In this document: in pieces, positions 18,692-27,910 of the stretch | Layout of the letters: the number at the start of each line of letters is the position of its first letter | Position numbering within the stretch: the stretch's first letter is position 1 | Assembly: GCA_002839505.1 (NCBI GenBank) | Contig: PGYE01000001.1 | Coordinates: forward strand, 395,995 to 459,994 | DNA length: 64,000 nucleotides | DNA from: Candidatus Peregrinibacteria bacterium HGW-Peregrinibacteria-1 | GTDB lineage: Bacteria > Patescibacteriota > Gracilibacteria > UBA1369 > LOWO2-01-FULL-3 | Direction: 5' to 3' | Program-made: the position numbers and the translations under genes | The notes under the pieces: model-generated | Databases searched by the model: none | What the model was told of the DNA's origin: nothing | What the model saw: only the letters and a program-made list of their open reading frames with translations

Positions 18692-19303
18692 TTATTGAAA
18701 ATATGCGTTTAACGAAACTGTAAAATTAATAATCTCATTATTCTTAGTATTTGCTCCGCTTGGAAAACTCAGCCTTACCGAGGTTAAATCCATCAACCTG
18801 GTCTCCGCATCAAAATCCCCTGAATTCTCAATCAACTTCAAGAAATTATCAAAATTAACCAAAGAACTTGCTATCGTAACTCGCACCGGCAAGATCGAAT
18901 AATCTTCAAGATAGACCGGTTCTGAAAAGACAAGGTTGGATATTTGAAAGGTATTGGTCAATGTTGCAAAAGAATCTTCAATATAATCAAACTGCCTTGT
19001 TAGAAGGATATAGTTGTCTGCCACTGGAAAAATATTCTCCATCTTCTTATTCAGACTCTCTAAGAAAGCGGAAAACTCTCCTTTCACTGACTCATACTGC
19101 GCTCGTTCAGTTGCCGCCTCCAACTCCAAATTGCTTATTAGTTCGTCACTTTCAGCTACAATCTCCTGTAGAGCCAAATACTCTTGAACTCTCACATAAC
19201 CATAGAAACCAATCACTGCAACCAGCACCAAGCACAATAAAGAGTATACCTTCACCTGGAAATTCTGCTTACTGACCTCTACATAATATTCTACGCTTGG
19301 CAT
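18692..19303 (-). CDS. PilO-like type IV pilus assembly membrane protein
   Basis: Single N-terminal TM plus coiled coil and C-terminal alpha/beta domain, next to pilB. Confidence 0.55.
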   Translation of the reverse strand: MPSVEYYVEVSKQNFQVKVYSLLCLVLVAVIGFYGYVRVQEYLALQEIVAESDELISNLELEAATERAQYESVKGEFSAFLESLNKKMENIFPVADNYILLTRQFDYIEDSFATLTNTFQISNLVFSEPVYLEDYSILPVRVTIASSLVNFDNFLKLIENSGDFDAETRLMDLTSVRLSFPSGANTKNNEIINFTVSLNAYFQ

Positions 19304-19304
19304 A

Positions 19305-20585
19305 TTAATTTGTGTTATCGATTAGAGCTTCTTCACCTTCTTCCTCGTCTTCTTCAAGACTTAAAACCAATCTCACGCTTGAAGAATACCCAGTACTCAA
19401 GTCCCCAGACTTACTGAAGGACCTGATTTCACCATCTTTAAACAAAGGCGAAGAATTTAGGGAAATAACTAAGTCGGCAATAAACGAAAATAGTTTTGTG
19501 TCCAAAATTTTTGTCTCACCGACAATTGATATTTTTCTTCCAACACTATCAAAATCATAACTGGTCCAACGAACACCACCATATTTGTCGAATTCTCCCG
19601 AAGAATAAAAATTATCAACAGAAATTGTCCTAAGTTCAATTTCCTTAATGATATCTGACAAACGAATTCTTTCCTCTTTTATTTTCTGCATTGTACTGAG
19701 ACTGTTTGTCACAGTATCGTTCACCTCATTCAAAAAACTCATCAGTTCTAAATCATTGAGCGCATCGAAATCAGTTTTGATTATCAGATTTTTCAGACTA
19801 TTGTTTTCCACCAATCTTACCAAATGACTCACCTCACGCGAACCGGCCACACCAGCATCATATTGTCTCAAACTCACTGTTAGACTTTCTTTAAAAGTTT
19901 CCATGATATCAGCATCGGACATAACCATTACACCATTCAATATTGGTTTTGTGATGTCATGACGGTAAAGATCTCGCAATTCTAGAAAGTATGCTCTCAA
20001 ATTTTCTCGCATCAGAGTCATCAAACGCGACGCATTATTCCGTTCACGATCCGTACTGGTGCTCGATGTATAGATCTTATAATTGTGCAAGTATTGATCA
20101 CCGTTAAATGTGAAATGATCCAAATAGCCCTTGATCTGCAGATACCGATAGGTATTTACATCCGTCTGCTTGTCCAAAAGGTTTTCATTCATATCAACCA
20201 CCTTGTTATAAAGGCGTTCGACTGGCTTATCATCTTTCAAAAATGTGAACTTATTGTCCAAATGGTACTGGAAAAAAGCCACTGCCATCCCACCTACGAC
20301 CATCAACGACACAAAACAAATGCGTAATATTGTCAGCGCGATACTCTTCGGTGCTACAACATTATCCAACAATGATTCATCCACCTCGGGGACAATATTC
20401 ATGAATTCATCCCCCGAAACTTGCTGGCTTCCATCTTTGGTATCAATCACACCTTTGATAATACCCTCAGCCTCCGGAGTACCTGGTGGAGGAGTCAGTA
20501 TTGGCTTTTTCAAGGCAGGTTCACTCGCTGGAGCAGCAACTGCCTTCACCGGTTTTTTCTTTTTAAAAATGTCTAGCAAACCCAT
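19305..20585 (-). CDS. Type IV pilus-associated membrane protein (PilN-position)
   Basis: One TM segment (IALTILRICFVSLMVVGGMAVAFFQYHL) and a long extracytoplasmic region; start is 1 bp from the PilO-like gene. Confidence 0.45.
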   Translation of the reverse strand: MGLLDIFKKKKPVKAVAAPASEPALKKPILTPPPGTPEAEGIIKGVIDTKDGSQQVSGDEFMNIVPEVDESLLDNVVAPKSIALTILRICFVSLMVVGGMAVAFFQYHLDNKFTFLKDDKPVERLYNKVVDMNENLLDKQTDVNTYRYLQIKGYLDHFTFNGDQYLHNYKIYTSSTSTDRERNNASRLMTLMRENLRAYFLELRDLYRHDITKPILNGVMVMSDADIMETFKESLTVSLRQYDAGVAGSREVSHLVRLVENNSLKNLIIKTDFDALNDLELMSFLNEVNDTVTNSLSTMQKIKEERIRLSDIIKEIELRTISVDNFYSSGEFDKYGGVRWTSYDFDSVGRKISIVGETKILDTKLFSFIADLVISLNSSPLFKDGEIRSFSKSGDLSTGYSSSVRLVLSLEEDEEEGEEALIDNTN

Positions 20586-20661
20586 TTTCCTTTTGTTTTT
20601 AGCTGAATTAATCCGTCAATTATATCATAAATTAGACACTTAAAGCAATTAGTGATTTTAC

Positions 20662-20695
20662 AAAAACCGCCTTAGATTTCTCTAAGACGGTTTTG
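20662..20695 (-). terminator. Intrinsic terminator downstream of rplL
   Basis: Stem AAAACCG.CTTAGA / TCTAAG.CGGTTTT, immediately 3' of the rplL stop. Confidence 0.75.
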
Positions 20696-20725
20696 CTAGA
20701 AAATCTTTTTAATAGACCTCGTAAA

Positions 20726-21139
20726 TTATTGCAACTCAACTGTTGCTCCAGCCTCTTCAAGCTTAGCTTTCATTTCTTCAGCTTCAGCCTTCTCTAGACC
20801 TTCTTTCACTGGTTGTGGCGCACCATCTACTAGATCCTTAGCCTCTTTAAGACCAAGTCCTGTAAGCTCACGAACTACTTTGATGACAGCAATTTTCTGA
20901 CCACCTGCAGCTGTAAGAACTACATTTTTCTTGCCATCTCCAGCGTCTGCAGCCCCAGCATCACCACCGGCTACAGCACCTCCAGCCATCATCATTGGAG
21001 CAGCAGCACTAACTCCAAACTTCTCCTCAAGAGCCTTAACCAAGTTTGCAAGCTCAAGTACTGGCAAAGCCTCTACAAGATCCATAATTTTTTGAGCATC
21101 CTTTCCGAGCTCTACTGTTTTTGTTGTTTCTTCAGACAT
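20726..21139 (-). CDS. rplL: 50S ribosomal protein bL12 (L7/L12)
   Basis: Hallmark C-terminal sequence [56 protein letters not shown]. Confidence 0.98.
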   Translation of the reverse strand: MSEETTKTVELGKDAQKIMDLVEALPVLELANLVKALEEKFGVSAAAPMMMAGGAVAGGDAGAADAGDGKKNVVLTAAGGQKIAVIKVVRELTGLGLKEAKDLVDGAPQPVKEGLEKAEAEEMKAKLEEAGATVELQ

Positions 21140-21172
21140 AATTATTAATTAGTTAAATGAATTATTGATAAA

Positions 21173-21706
21173 TTAAGCACCAACTTCTTTCTTCTCCCTG
21201 ATGGCATTAAGCGCTCTAACAAATCCTGATAGAGTATTGTTAAGCACACCATGGAATCCTGAAATTGGAGACTTGATAAGGTAAATAAACTTCCCAACCA
21301 ACTCTTCGCGCCCTGGCAAAAGAGCCAAAGCTTTAGTCTCTTCGAGAGAGATTACACGCCCCTCGAAAAGAGCACCTCGTAGTTTTAGGTGTTCATGTTC
21401 TTTCGCAAAATTGTACAGTGTTTTCGCTACTATCAAACCATCCTCAGCTGAGAAAGCCGACCCCACGGGCCCCTCCAAAAGTTCATTTGGAATCTCGCTG
21501 AATCCGGCCTCGGTTGCCGCTCTCTTGATAAGCGTCTTCTTCGCCACCTGGAATTTCACTCCATGTTCTCGAAGTTTTGCACGCAAATCATCAAGCTCAC
21601 TAACTGAAAGACCTTGATAGTCCGCAAAAACCACAGCATTAGCTGCCTTGATACGATCAGCCATCTGCTGTATCAAGCCCGCCTTTTGTTCTCTGTTTAG
21701 TGGCAT
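21173..21706 (-). CDS. rplJ: 50S ribosomal protein uL10
   Basis: MPLNREQKAGLIQQMADRIKAANAVVFADYQGLSVSELDDLRAKLREHGVKFQVAKKTLIKRA; adjacent to rplL. Confidence 0.97.
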   Translation of the reverse strand: MPLNREQKAGLIQQMADRIKAANAVVFADYQGLSVSELDDLRAKLREHGVKFQVAKKTLIKRAATEAGFSEIPNELLEGPVGSAFSAEDGLIVAKTLYNFAKEHEHLKLRGALFEGRVISLEETKALALLPGREELVGKFIYLIKSPISGFHGVLNNTLSGFVRALNAIREKKEVGA

Positions 21707-21718
21707 TTTTGTTGAATT

Positions 21719-21749
21719 AAAAAAACTTGGTAATTCACAGACACCAAGT
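21719..21749 (-). terminator. Attenuator hairpin upstream of rplJ
   Basis: Reverse strand ACTTGGT-GTCTGTGAATT-ACCAAGT followed by a T tract, 12 nt before the rplJ start; perfect 7-bp stem. Confidence 0.7.
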
Positions 21750-21860
21750 ACAAAAGTATTTACGACTATTCAACTATTGTCTCGGCGGGACTTAACACTT
21801 TTCAGCTGCCCAACGTCTATGACTAGAGAAATCTACCAAAATTTTCTGATAAGTCAAACT
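21719..21860 (-). ncRNA. Candidate ribosomal L10 leader (r-protein autoregulatory mRNA leader)
   Basis: Region immediately 5' of rplJ; reverse strand contains GGGCAGCTGAAAAGTGTTAAGTCCCGCCGAGAC followed by a terminator-type hairpin just before the rplJ ATG. Confidence 0.6.
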
Positions 21861-21957
21861 TAATTTTATTTTCAATGTAACCTTTGCGATCTCACCCCAT
21901 AGAAGGTAAAATTTCCACACTTCTAAGCCATTGATTCCATCAATAAGTTAAAATCGC

Positions 21958-22881
21958 ATGAATCAGTTCCTCACAAAAATCACAGAATTCATTCAGTCAG
22001 ACACAAAAAAGACCAAAGTGATAACAATCCTGGGCCCTACCGCAAGCGGCAAAACTGCACTTTCAATAAAAGTTGCCAAGCTTTTTAACGGAGAAATAAT
22101 ATCAACCGACTCGCGCCAAATATATCGCCAAATGCCAATTGCCACCGCAGTTGTAACCGTTGAAGAAAGACAAGAAATCCCTCACCACCTGATTGAAATA
22201 TTAGAGCCTGACCAGATACTGACCCTTGCCGAATACCACCAGCTAGCCACACAAAAGATAGAAGAAATCACCAGTCGAGGCAAAATACCGATACTTACTG
22301 GCGGAACCGGACTCTATATTTCCGCAATTCTTGAAAACTACCAAATACCCCTTATTCCTCCTGACGACAGCCTTCGCGCCACACTTCAACAGGAAAAAAG
22401 CGAAAAAGGCAGCGAGCACCTTCACAAACTTTTACAAGAACTCGACCCCGAAGCCGCTGAACACATCCACCCAAACAACGCCCGCTATCTTATCCGGGCA
22501 ATCGAGAAATCCAAAACATCGCACCAAAAACCGCAAAAGGGCAACTCGCCTTACGAAAGTTTCAACATAATAATTGACTGGCCACGAGAACAACTGTATC
22601 AACGGATTGAAGACCGCGTCGAACAACTCTTTCAAAATGGAATTGTCGAGGAAATCCAAGCACTAGTATCAAAAGCAATATCGCCCGAACTACCATCAAT
22701 GAGTGCCGTCGGTGTCAAAGAAATTATTCCTTTCCTCGAAGGCAAGTCCACATTAGAAGAAACAAAGAACCTGATTAAGCGAAATACTCGCCGATACGCC
22801 AAACGCCAGCTTACCTGGTTTCGAAGATTTCAAGACCTGAATTATCTCACCCCCGACCAGCTTAAAGAGCTCTTAAAATAA
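21958..22881 (+). CDS. miaA: tRNA dimethylallyltransferase
   Basis: VITILGPTASGKTALSIKVAKLFNGEIISTDSRQIYRQM ... ILTGGTGLYISAIL. Confidence 0.96.
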   Translation: MNQFLTKITEFIQSDTKKTKVITILGPTASGKTALSIKVAKLFNGEIISTDSRQIYRQMPIATAVVTVEERQEIPHHLIEILEPDQILTLAEYHQLATQKIEEITSRGKIPILTGGTGLYISAILENYQIPLIPPDDSLRATLQQEKSEKGSEHLHKLLQELDPEAAEHIHPNNARYLIRAIEKSKTSHQKPQKGNSPYESFNIIIDWPREQLYQRIEDRVEQLFQNGIVEEIQALVSKAISPELPSMSAVGVKEIIPFLEGKSTLEETKNLIKRNTRRYAKRQLTWFRRFQDLNYLTPDQLKELLK

Positions 22882-22888
22882 ACAAAAC

Positions 22889-24559
22889 ATGTCAATTAGA
22901 GGACAACAATGGCAAATAATCAACACTGACTTTCAAGGGACGGCATTGGAAAAAATAATGTCACAGCGCATGCAAAACCTCGCCCTGGATCTTGAAAAGT
23001 ATCACGACCCCTACTGCTTCACTGACATGAAAATCGCCGTAGATCGTATCGAAACAGCTATAACAAAAAATGAAAAAATCATAATTTTTGGCGACTATGA
23101 TGTCGACGGAATCAGTGGAACCGCACTTCTATACAAAGAATTAGAGCAGCTCGGCGCCAATGTCTCATACCGCATACCGAACCGCATGAAGCATGGATAT
23201 GGCCTCACAATGCCATTTGTCGAGGAATTTATTGAGAAAAAAATTGATCTCGTGATCACTGTCGACTGCGGAATATCATGCACCAAAGAGGTCGCCGAAG
23301 CCGGAAAACATGGGATCGACATAATTATCACCGACCATCACACTATCCCTGAAGCAATTCCACAAGCTGTCGCCATCATTCACCCTAAATATGATAATCA
23401 ATATCCATACCGAGAGCTTACCGGTTCCGGAGTAGCCTTTAAACTGGCTCACGGACTCATCCAAAGACTTATGCCTAAGGATGCCGAAGAAACACAATTA
23501 AAGGAATTAGTTGATCTTGCCTCCCTCGGCACAGTTGCCGATATGGGGCCTCTCAGCGGAGAAAATCGCCACATTGTCAAACAAGGACTACTTACACTTT
23601 CGAATACTCAATGGCCGGGATTAAAACAGCTACTTATCAACTCTGGGATTGATCTCGAGAGGGACCCGACGGCCGGCGATATTGGCTTCAAAATAGGCCC
23701 AAGAATCAACGCCGCCGGCCGCATCGACGACCCCTACATCGCCCTGCAACTACTACTCCAAAATGAAACCAGCCGCATCACCGAGCTCGGCAATGCCCTT
23801 GAAAAAATCAACATCAAACGCATCGAAATGCTTGAAGAAGCCCTGGCATCCGCCTCTCTTGAAATAGAATCCTTATCAGAAATACCGCCAATAATCATTC
23901 TTGAAAACAGCGATTGGCATGTCGGAATTCTCGGACTCATAGCCAGTCGCATATCTGATAAATACCACCGCCCCACAGTTATTCTACAAGTCTTTGAAGA
24001 GTTTTTGACCGCCTCCGCCCGCAGCCCCGAATACTTCAACATCATTGAAGCCCTCACCCACAACTCCCAATACCTCGAAACCTTCGGCGGACACCACTGC
24101 GCCGCCGGATTCAAAGTAAAGAAAGAAAAATATCCCGAATTCAAATCCTCACTCACAGACTATTCTCGTAAAACCATCACCGAAATACCACAACCTGTTA
24201 TCAAAATTGACTGCGAAATATCACCCGACGAACTCGACCTCCAATTCGAAAAAGAAATTTCCAAACTCGCCCCCTTCGGAATCGGAAACTCCCGACCAAA
24301 ACTGCTTTTGACCGGAATATCACCACAATTTCCTCAAGCCATCGGCAAAGACAACAAACACTTAAAATTCACCGCACAAATCGGCAACAAAACCTTTAAC
24401 ACTATCGCCTTTAATATGGGAGAACACCTCGAAACAATCAAAGGAGAATCCACCATTGATCTTGTCTTCTCCCCCGAAGCTAACAACTGGCGAGGCAACA
24501 CCTCACTCCAACTACAAATCCACGACATTAGGGTAAACGAACAACCCACGCATCTCTAA
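22889..24559 (+). CDS. recJ: Single-stranded-DNA-specific exonuclease RecJ
   Basis: IIFGDYDVDGISGTALLY, VITVDCGIS, IITDHHTIPE, and DHHA1-like GGHHCAAGFKV. Confidence 0.96.
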   Translation: MSIRGQQWQIINTDFQGTALEKIMSQRMQNLALDLEKYHDPYCFTDMKIAVDRIETAITKNEKIIIFGDYDVDGISGTALLYKELEQLGANVSYRIPNRMKHGYGLTMPFVEEFIEKKIDLVITVDCGISCTKEVAEAGKHGIDIIITDHHTIPEAIPQAVAIIHPKYDNQYPYRELTGSGVAFKLAHGLIQRLMPKDAEETQLKELVDLASLGTVADMGPLSGENRHIVKQGLLTLSNTQWPGLKQLLINSGIDLERDPTAGDIGFKIGPRINAAGRIDDPYIALQLLLQNETSRITELGNALEKINIKRIEMLEEALASASLEIESLSEIPPIIILENSDWHVGILGLIASRISDKYHRPTVILQVFEEFLTASARSPEYFNIIEALTHNSQYLETFGGHHCAAGFKVKKEKYPEFKSSLTDYSRKTITEIPQPVIKIDCEISPDELDLQFEKEISKLAPFGIGNSRPKLLLTGISPQFPQAIGKDNKHLKFTAQIGNKTFNTIAFNMGEHLETIKGESTIDLVFSPEANNWRGNTSLQLQIHDIRVNEQPTHL

Positions 24560-24576
24560 GAAAATTATTATGTGGC

Positions 24577-24905
24577 ACAATCTTATTCTGATTGGGCGTA
24601 TCGGAGCCTTTGCGGGCCGGTGCCACCTACAGACTGAATTCAGGATAATCTTCACCTATTACTTATTTTGCGTCATTATTACGATTATGTCGAGCGATCA
24701 TGCATCGCGAGACATGGGCAAGGCGTACATGCTAGCCGCAGCCCATTTAATCGCTGAAAGCAAAATAAGTATGGTGAAGATTACCTAAAAGGCGAGATCT
24801 GAGGTGCAATTTCCCGCCGGGGAAATTGACACCGTCCCAAATAGAATAAGATTGTCCCCCGCAGCCCACTTAATCGCTGAAAGCAAAATAAGGATGGCGA
24901 AGATT
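24577..24905. repeat. Nested imperfect inverted repeat plus 47-nt direct repeat (palindromic/structured intergenic element)
   Basis: Outer arms 24577-24596/24836-24855 (18/20 complementary); inner arms 24646-24671/24760-24783; central hairpin 24687-24715; hairpin CAATTTCCC-GCCG-GGGAAATTG at 24807-24828; direct copies 24736-24782 and 24859-24905 with 3 mismatches. Confidence 0.85.
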
Positions 24906-24969
24906 GCCGCACCCTTGACTAAAACACAAAAAAGAATTATAATTACAAAATAATATTTTTCACAACCTA

Positions 24970-26463
24970 ATGGGTTACGAACAAACAATCAATCAGATTA
25001 TATCGCTCATCAACAGGAGTCAGCGCATCCTAATATTACCATCGACACCCGTTGACGGAGACTCCGTTGGCAGTGCCATTGCCTTCTATATCGTACTCAA
25101 GAAACTCAATAAAGATGTGACCGTAGTTTGCAACGACCCCATACCCGATGTTCTCAAATTCCTGCCAAAAATTTCCAGCATTAGCCAAAACATGAACTCA
25201 TCCAATGATTTCATTATTTCTATTAATGACCGAGAAATAGAAATAGCCAATCTTCACACAACCCGAGAAGGAGATAAGTTTAATATCGTAATTACCCCAA
25301 AAAATCGCAATATTACCCCCGACGATGTCACATTTTTGCGAGGAGAATCTGAGTATGACTTGATCATCACAGTTGACTGCGCCGAATTAAAACAGCTCAA
25401 AGGCATCTATGAAAACAACACCGAACTCTTCCACAGTTTACCAGTAATCAACATCGATCATCACATCTCAAACACCAACTACGGAAAAATAAACCATGTC
25501 GATGTCATGGCCTCCTCCGCCACTGAAATAATATTTTCCATCCTTAAACGGCTATCAGAAGAACATAACACTCAGCTCATCGATGAAGATGTTGCCACGC
25601 TCCTGCTCACCGGAATCATCACCGACACCGGAAGCTTCCAAAACGCCAACACCACACCCCGCTCCTTCGCCAAAGCCGCTGAACTCGTCGCATACGGCGC
25701 TCGCCAACAAGAAATCATTCAACAAATTTACAAAACCAAGCAACTCAGCCAGCTCAAGCTCTGGGGCCGAGTTTTATCAAAGATCCAAACCGATGAAACC
25801 CACAAAATAGTTTGGTCCGTTGTAACTCAACAAGACCTCAAAGACACCGAAAGCCTAATGGAACAAACTGGCGACATCATTGATGAATTGATGACCAACG
25901 CTCCAGGCGCTGAAGTCATAGTTTTAATCAAAGAAAAGGAAAACGGCCAAATATCTGGAAGTATCAGAACGACACATGCCAGCGTCGATGCCTCCGCAAT
26001 TGCCGAACATTTTGGTGGCGGGGGACACACCCAAGCTGCCGGATTTACCATGCAAAACACCACTCCCTCAGACGCCGAATACAAAATCATCAACCACATC
26101 AAAGACTACCAAAAAAATCATCTTAACATTAAAGATGGAGCCAAAGCGCCTTCCTCAAAAAAGAGCCAAAAACCTATTATTGATGTCCAAAAACTGATTG
26201 CCAAGATCAAAGAAGTCCAAAAAGTTAACCAAATAATGCCAACTATTGATGACTCCTCCCACCTTAAAATCTATCAACCAGAAGATACTGCTGATCAGGA
26301 TGACCTGGATCAAGAGGAATCCGCACAATCAATAAAAAAAGCACCAGAAAAACAACCAAAATCTTCCGCCAAAAACTCCATTAAAAGCACTCCTTCACCA
26401 AAATCCGAGCCACCAAAAACCGCGACCGATATTCACAAAAACACCTATCGCTTTGAGGAATAA
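24970..26463 (+). CDS. DHH/DHHA1 phosphoesterase, NrnA-like
   Basis: PVDGDSVGSAIAF, VINIDHHISNTNYG, GGGGHTQAAGFTM; C-terminal low-complexity Lys/Pro/Ser-rich extension. Confidence 0.88.
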   Translation: MGYEQTINQIISLINRSQRILILPSTPVDGDSVGSAIAFYIVLKKLNKDVTVVCNDPIPDVLKFLPKISSISQNMNSSNDFIISINDREIEIANLHTTREGDKFNIVITPKNRNITPDDVTFLRGESEYDLIITVDCAELKQLKGIYENNTELFHSLPVINIDHHISNTNYGKINHVDVMASSATEIIFSILKRLSEEHNTQLIDEDVATLLLTGIITDTGSFQNANTTPRSFAKAAELVAYGARQQEIIQQIYKTKQLSQLKLWGRVLSKIQTDETHKIVWSVVTQQDLKDTESLMEQTGDIIDELMTNAPGAEVIVLIKEKENGQISGSIRTTHASVDASAIAEHFGGGGHTQAAGFTMQNTTPSDAEYKIINHIKDYQKNHLNIKDGAKAPSSKKSQKPIIDVQKLIAKIKEVQKVNQIMPTIDDSSHLKIYQPEDTADQDDLDQEESAQSIKKAPEKQPKSSAKNSIKSTPSPKSEPPKTATDIHKNTYRFEE

Positions 26464-26471
26464 AGGCGCAA

Positions 26472-27611
26472 CTATTTGACCGCTTCAGCTACTGCCTTCG
26501 CAACACCCTCATCAAATACACCGGGAATAATACATTCAGCACACGGTTCAGCCACAAAATCAGCCAAAGCCTGCGCTGCTTTTAGTTTCATCTCCACAGT
26601 AATTTTTCGTTTTCTCGCATCTAATACCCCCCTAAATAAACCAGGGAACACCAAGACATTATTAATCTGATTTGGGAAATCACTACGACCAGTTGCCACA
26701 ATCGCCGCCCCGCCCGCTATTGCCTCATCCGGCATAATCTCCGGCACTGGATTAGCCATCGCAAATACAATAGCATCACGATTCATTGTTCTCACCATTT
26801 CGGTAGTCAAAACACCAGGTCGCGAAACGCCCACAAACACATCAGCTCCTTTAACCGCCTCATCCAGCCCCCCTTTCTTCATTTCTAAATTAGTAGTCTC
26901 AGCCAACAAATCCTTAGTTTCATTCATCTCACCTCTTCCCTTATAGATCAGCCCGACACTATCCACTATCGAAATATGCTTGATACCATATGCCTGAAAA
27001 AGCTTTACGATCGCCACCCCCGCCGCTCCGGAACCATTAACCACCACCTCAATCTCCTCCGCCTTTTTCCCAACTACCTTCATCGCATTTATCAACCCCG
27101 CCAAACAAACAATCGCAGTACCATGTTGATCATCATGAAAAACCGGAATATCAAGCTCTTCGATCAATCTTTCCTCAACCTCAAAACATCTTGGCGCACT
27201 GATATCCTCAAGGTTAATTCCTCCAAAAGACGGCGCAATGCCCTTAATTATTTGAACTATCTCATCGACATCCTGCGTTGCCAAAGCAATTGGAAAGGCG
27301 TCCACTCCTCCAAACTCTTTAAATAGCACACACTTCCCCTCCATAACTGGCATTCCCGCCTCAGCCCCGATATTCCCCAACCCCAAAACCGCCGAACCAT
27401 CTGTAATAACCGCAACCAAATTACCTTTAGCCGTATATTTATAAACATCATCTTTATTTTCAGCTATCTTCAAGCAAGGCTCTGCGACACCGGGAGTATA
27501 AAATACACTCAAATCATCACGGTTCTTCACACTCACCTTACTCTCGACACTGATTTTCCCTTTATATTTTTCGTGCAACTCCAAAGCCCGCTTCTTGACA
27601 TCACTGGTCAT
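26472..27611 (-). CDS. Malic enzyme (NAD(P)-dependent malate dehydrogenase, decarboxylating)
   Basis: VFYTPGVAEPCLKIAE, VAVITDGSAVLGLGNIGAEAGMPVMEGKCVLFKEFGGVDAFPI, FHDDQHGTAIV. Confidence 0.95.
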   Translation of the reverse strand: MTSDVKKRALELHEKYKGKISVESKVSVKNRDDLSVFYTPGVAEPCLKIAENKDDVYKYTAKGNLVAVITDGSAVLGLGNIGAEAGMPVMEGKCVLFKEFGGVDAFPIALATQDVDEIVQIIKGIAPSFGGINLEDISAPRCFEVEERLIEELDIPVFHDDQHGTAIVCLAGLINAMKVVGKKAEEIEVVVNGSGAAGVAIVKLFQAYGIKHISIVDSVGLIYKGRGEMNETKDLLAETTNLEMKKGGLDEAVKGADVFVGVSRPGVLTTEMVRTMNRDAIVFAMANPVPEIMPDEAIAGGAAIVATGRSDFPNQINNVLVFPGLFRGVLDARKRKITVEMKLKAAQALADFVAEPCAECIIPGVFDEGVAKAVAEAVK

Positions 27612-27641
27612 GCTAGAATTTATTAATTTTTAAATCGATTC

Positions 27642-27890
27642 TCACCCATCAATAAGCACTTCCGGCGGTGCATAAGTTGGCGTCATCAAAAATGGTGGAT
27701 GCGTAGGCACCGCCCCTCCCGGTGACATCAACTCAATCCCCTCAAGGCTGGTTGGATAGGTATAATTATCAACACTCGTCTCACTACCAAATATAATTCC
27801 TGAAAGCACCTGCACAATGATAAAACCCAACGCCAATAAAATGGCTATCACTATTCCGAAGTACTCACCTAGATTTTTGTTTTTGGACAT
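27642..27890 (-). CDS. Small single-TM hypothetical protein
   Basis: 82-aa ORF with TM segment FGIVIAILLALGFIIVQVLSGIIFG, between coding genes on the same strand. Confidence 0.5.
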   Translation of the reverse strand: MSKNKNLGEYFGIVIAILLALGFIIVQVLSGIIFGSETSVDNYTYPTSLEGIELMSPGGAVPTHPPFLMTPTYAPPEVLIDG

Positions 27891-27910
27891 ATTTTATCGC
27901 GTTTAAAATA

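Noticed and set aside
24570-24988. Two small ORFs (24570..24788 + and 24785..24988 -) as genes
   Set aside because: They fall in the inverted-repeat element and partly mirror each other (HNLILIGRIG.FAG vs DNLILFGTVSISPAG), as expected from palindromic DNA rather than coding selection.
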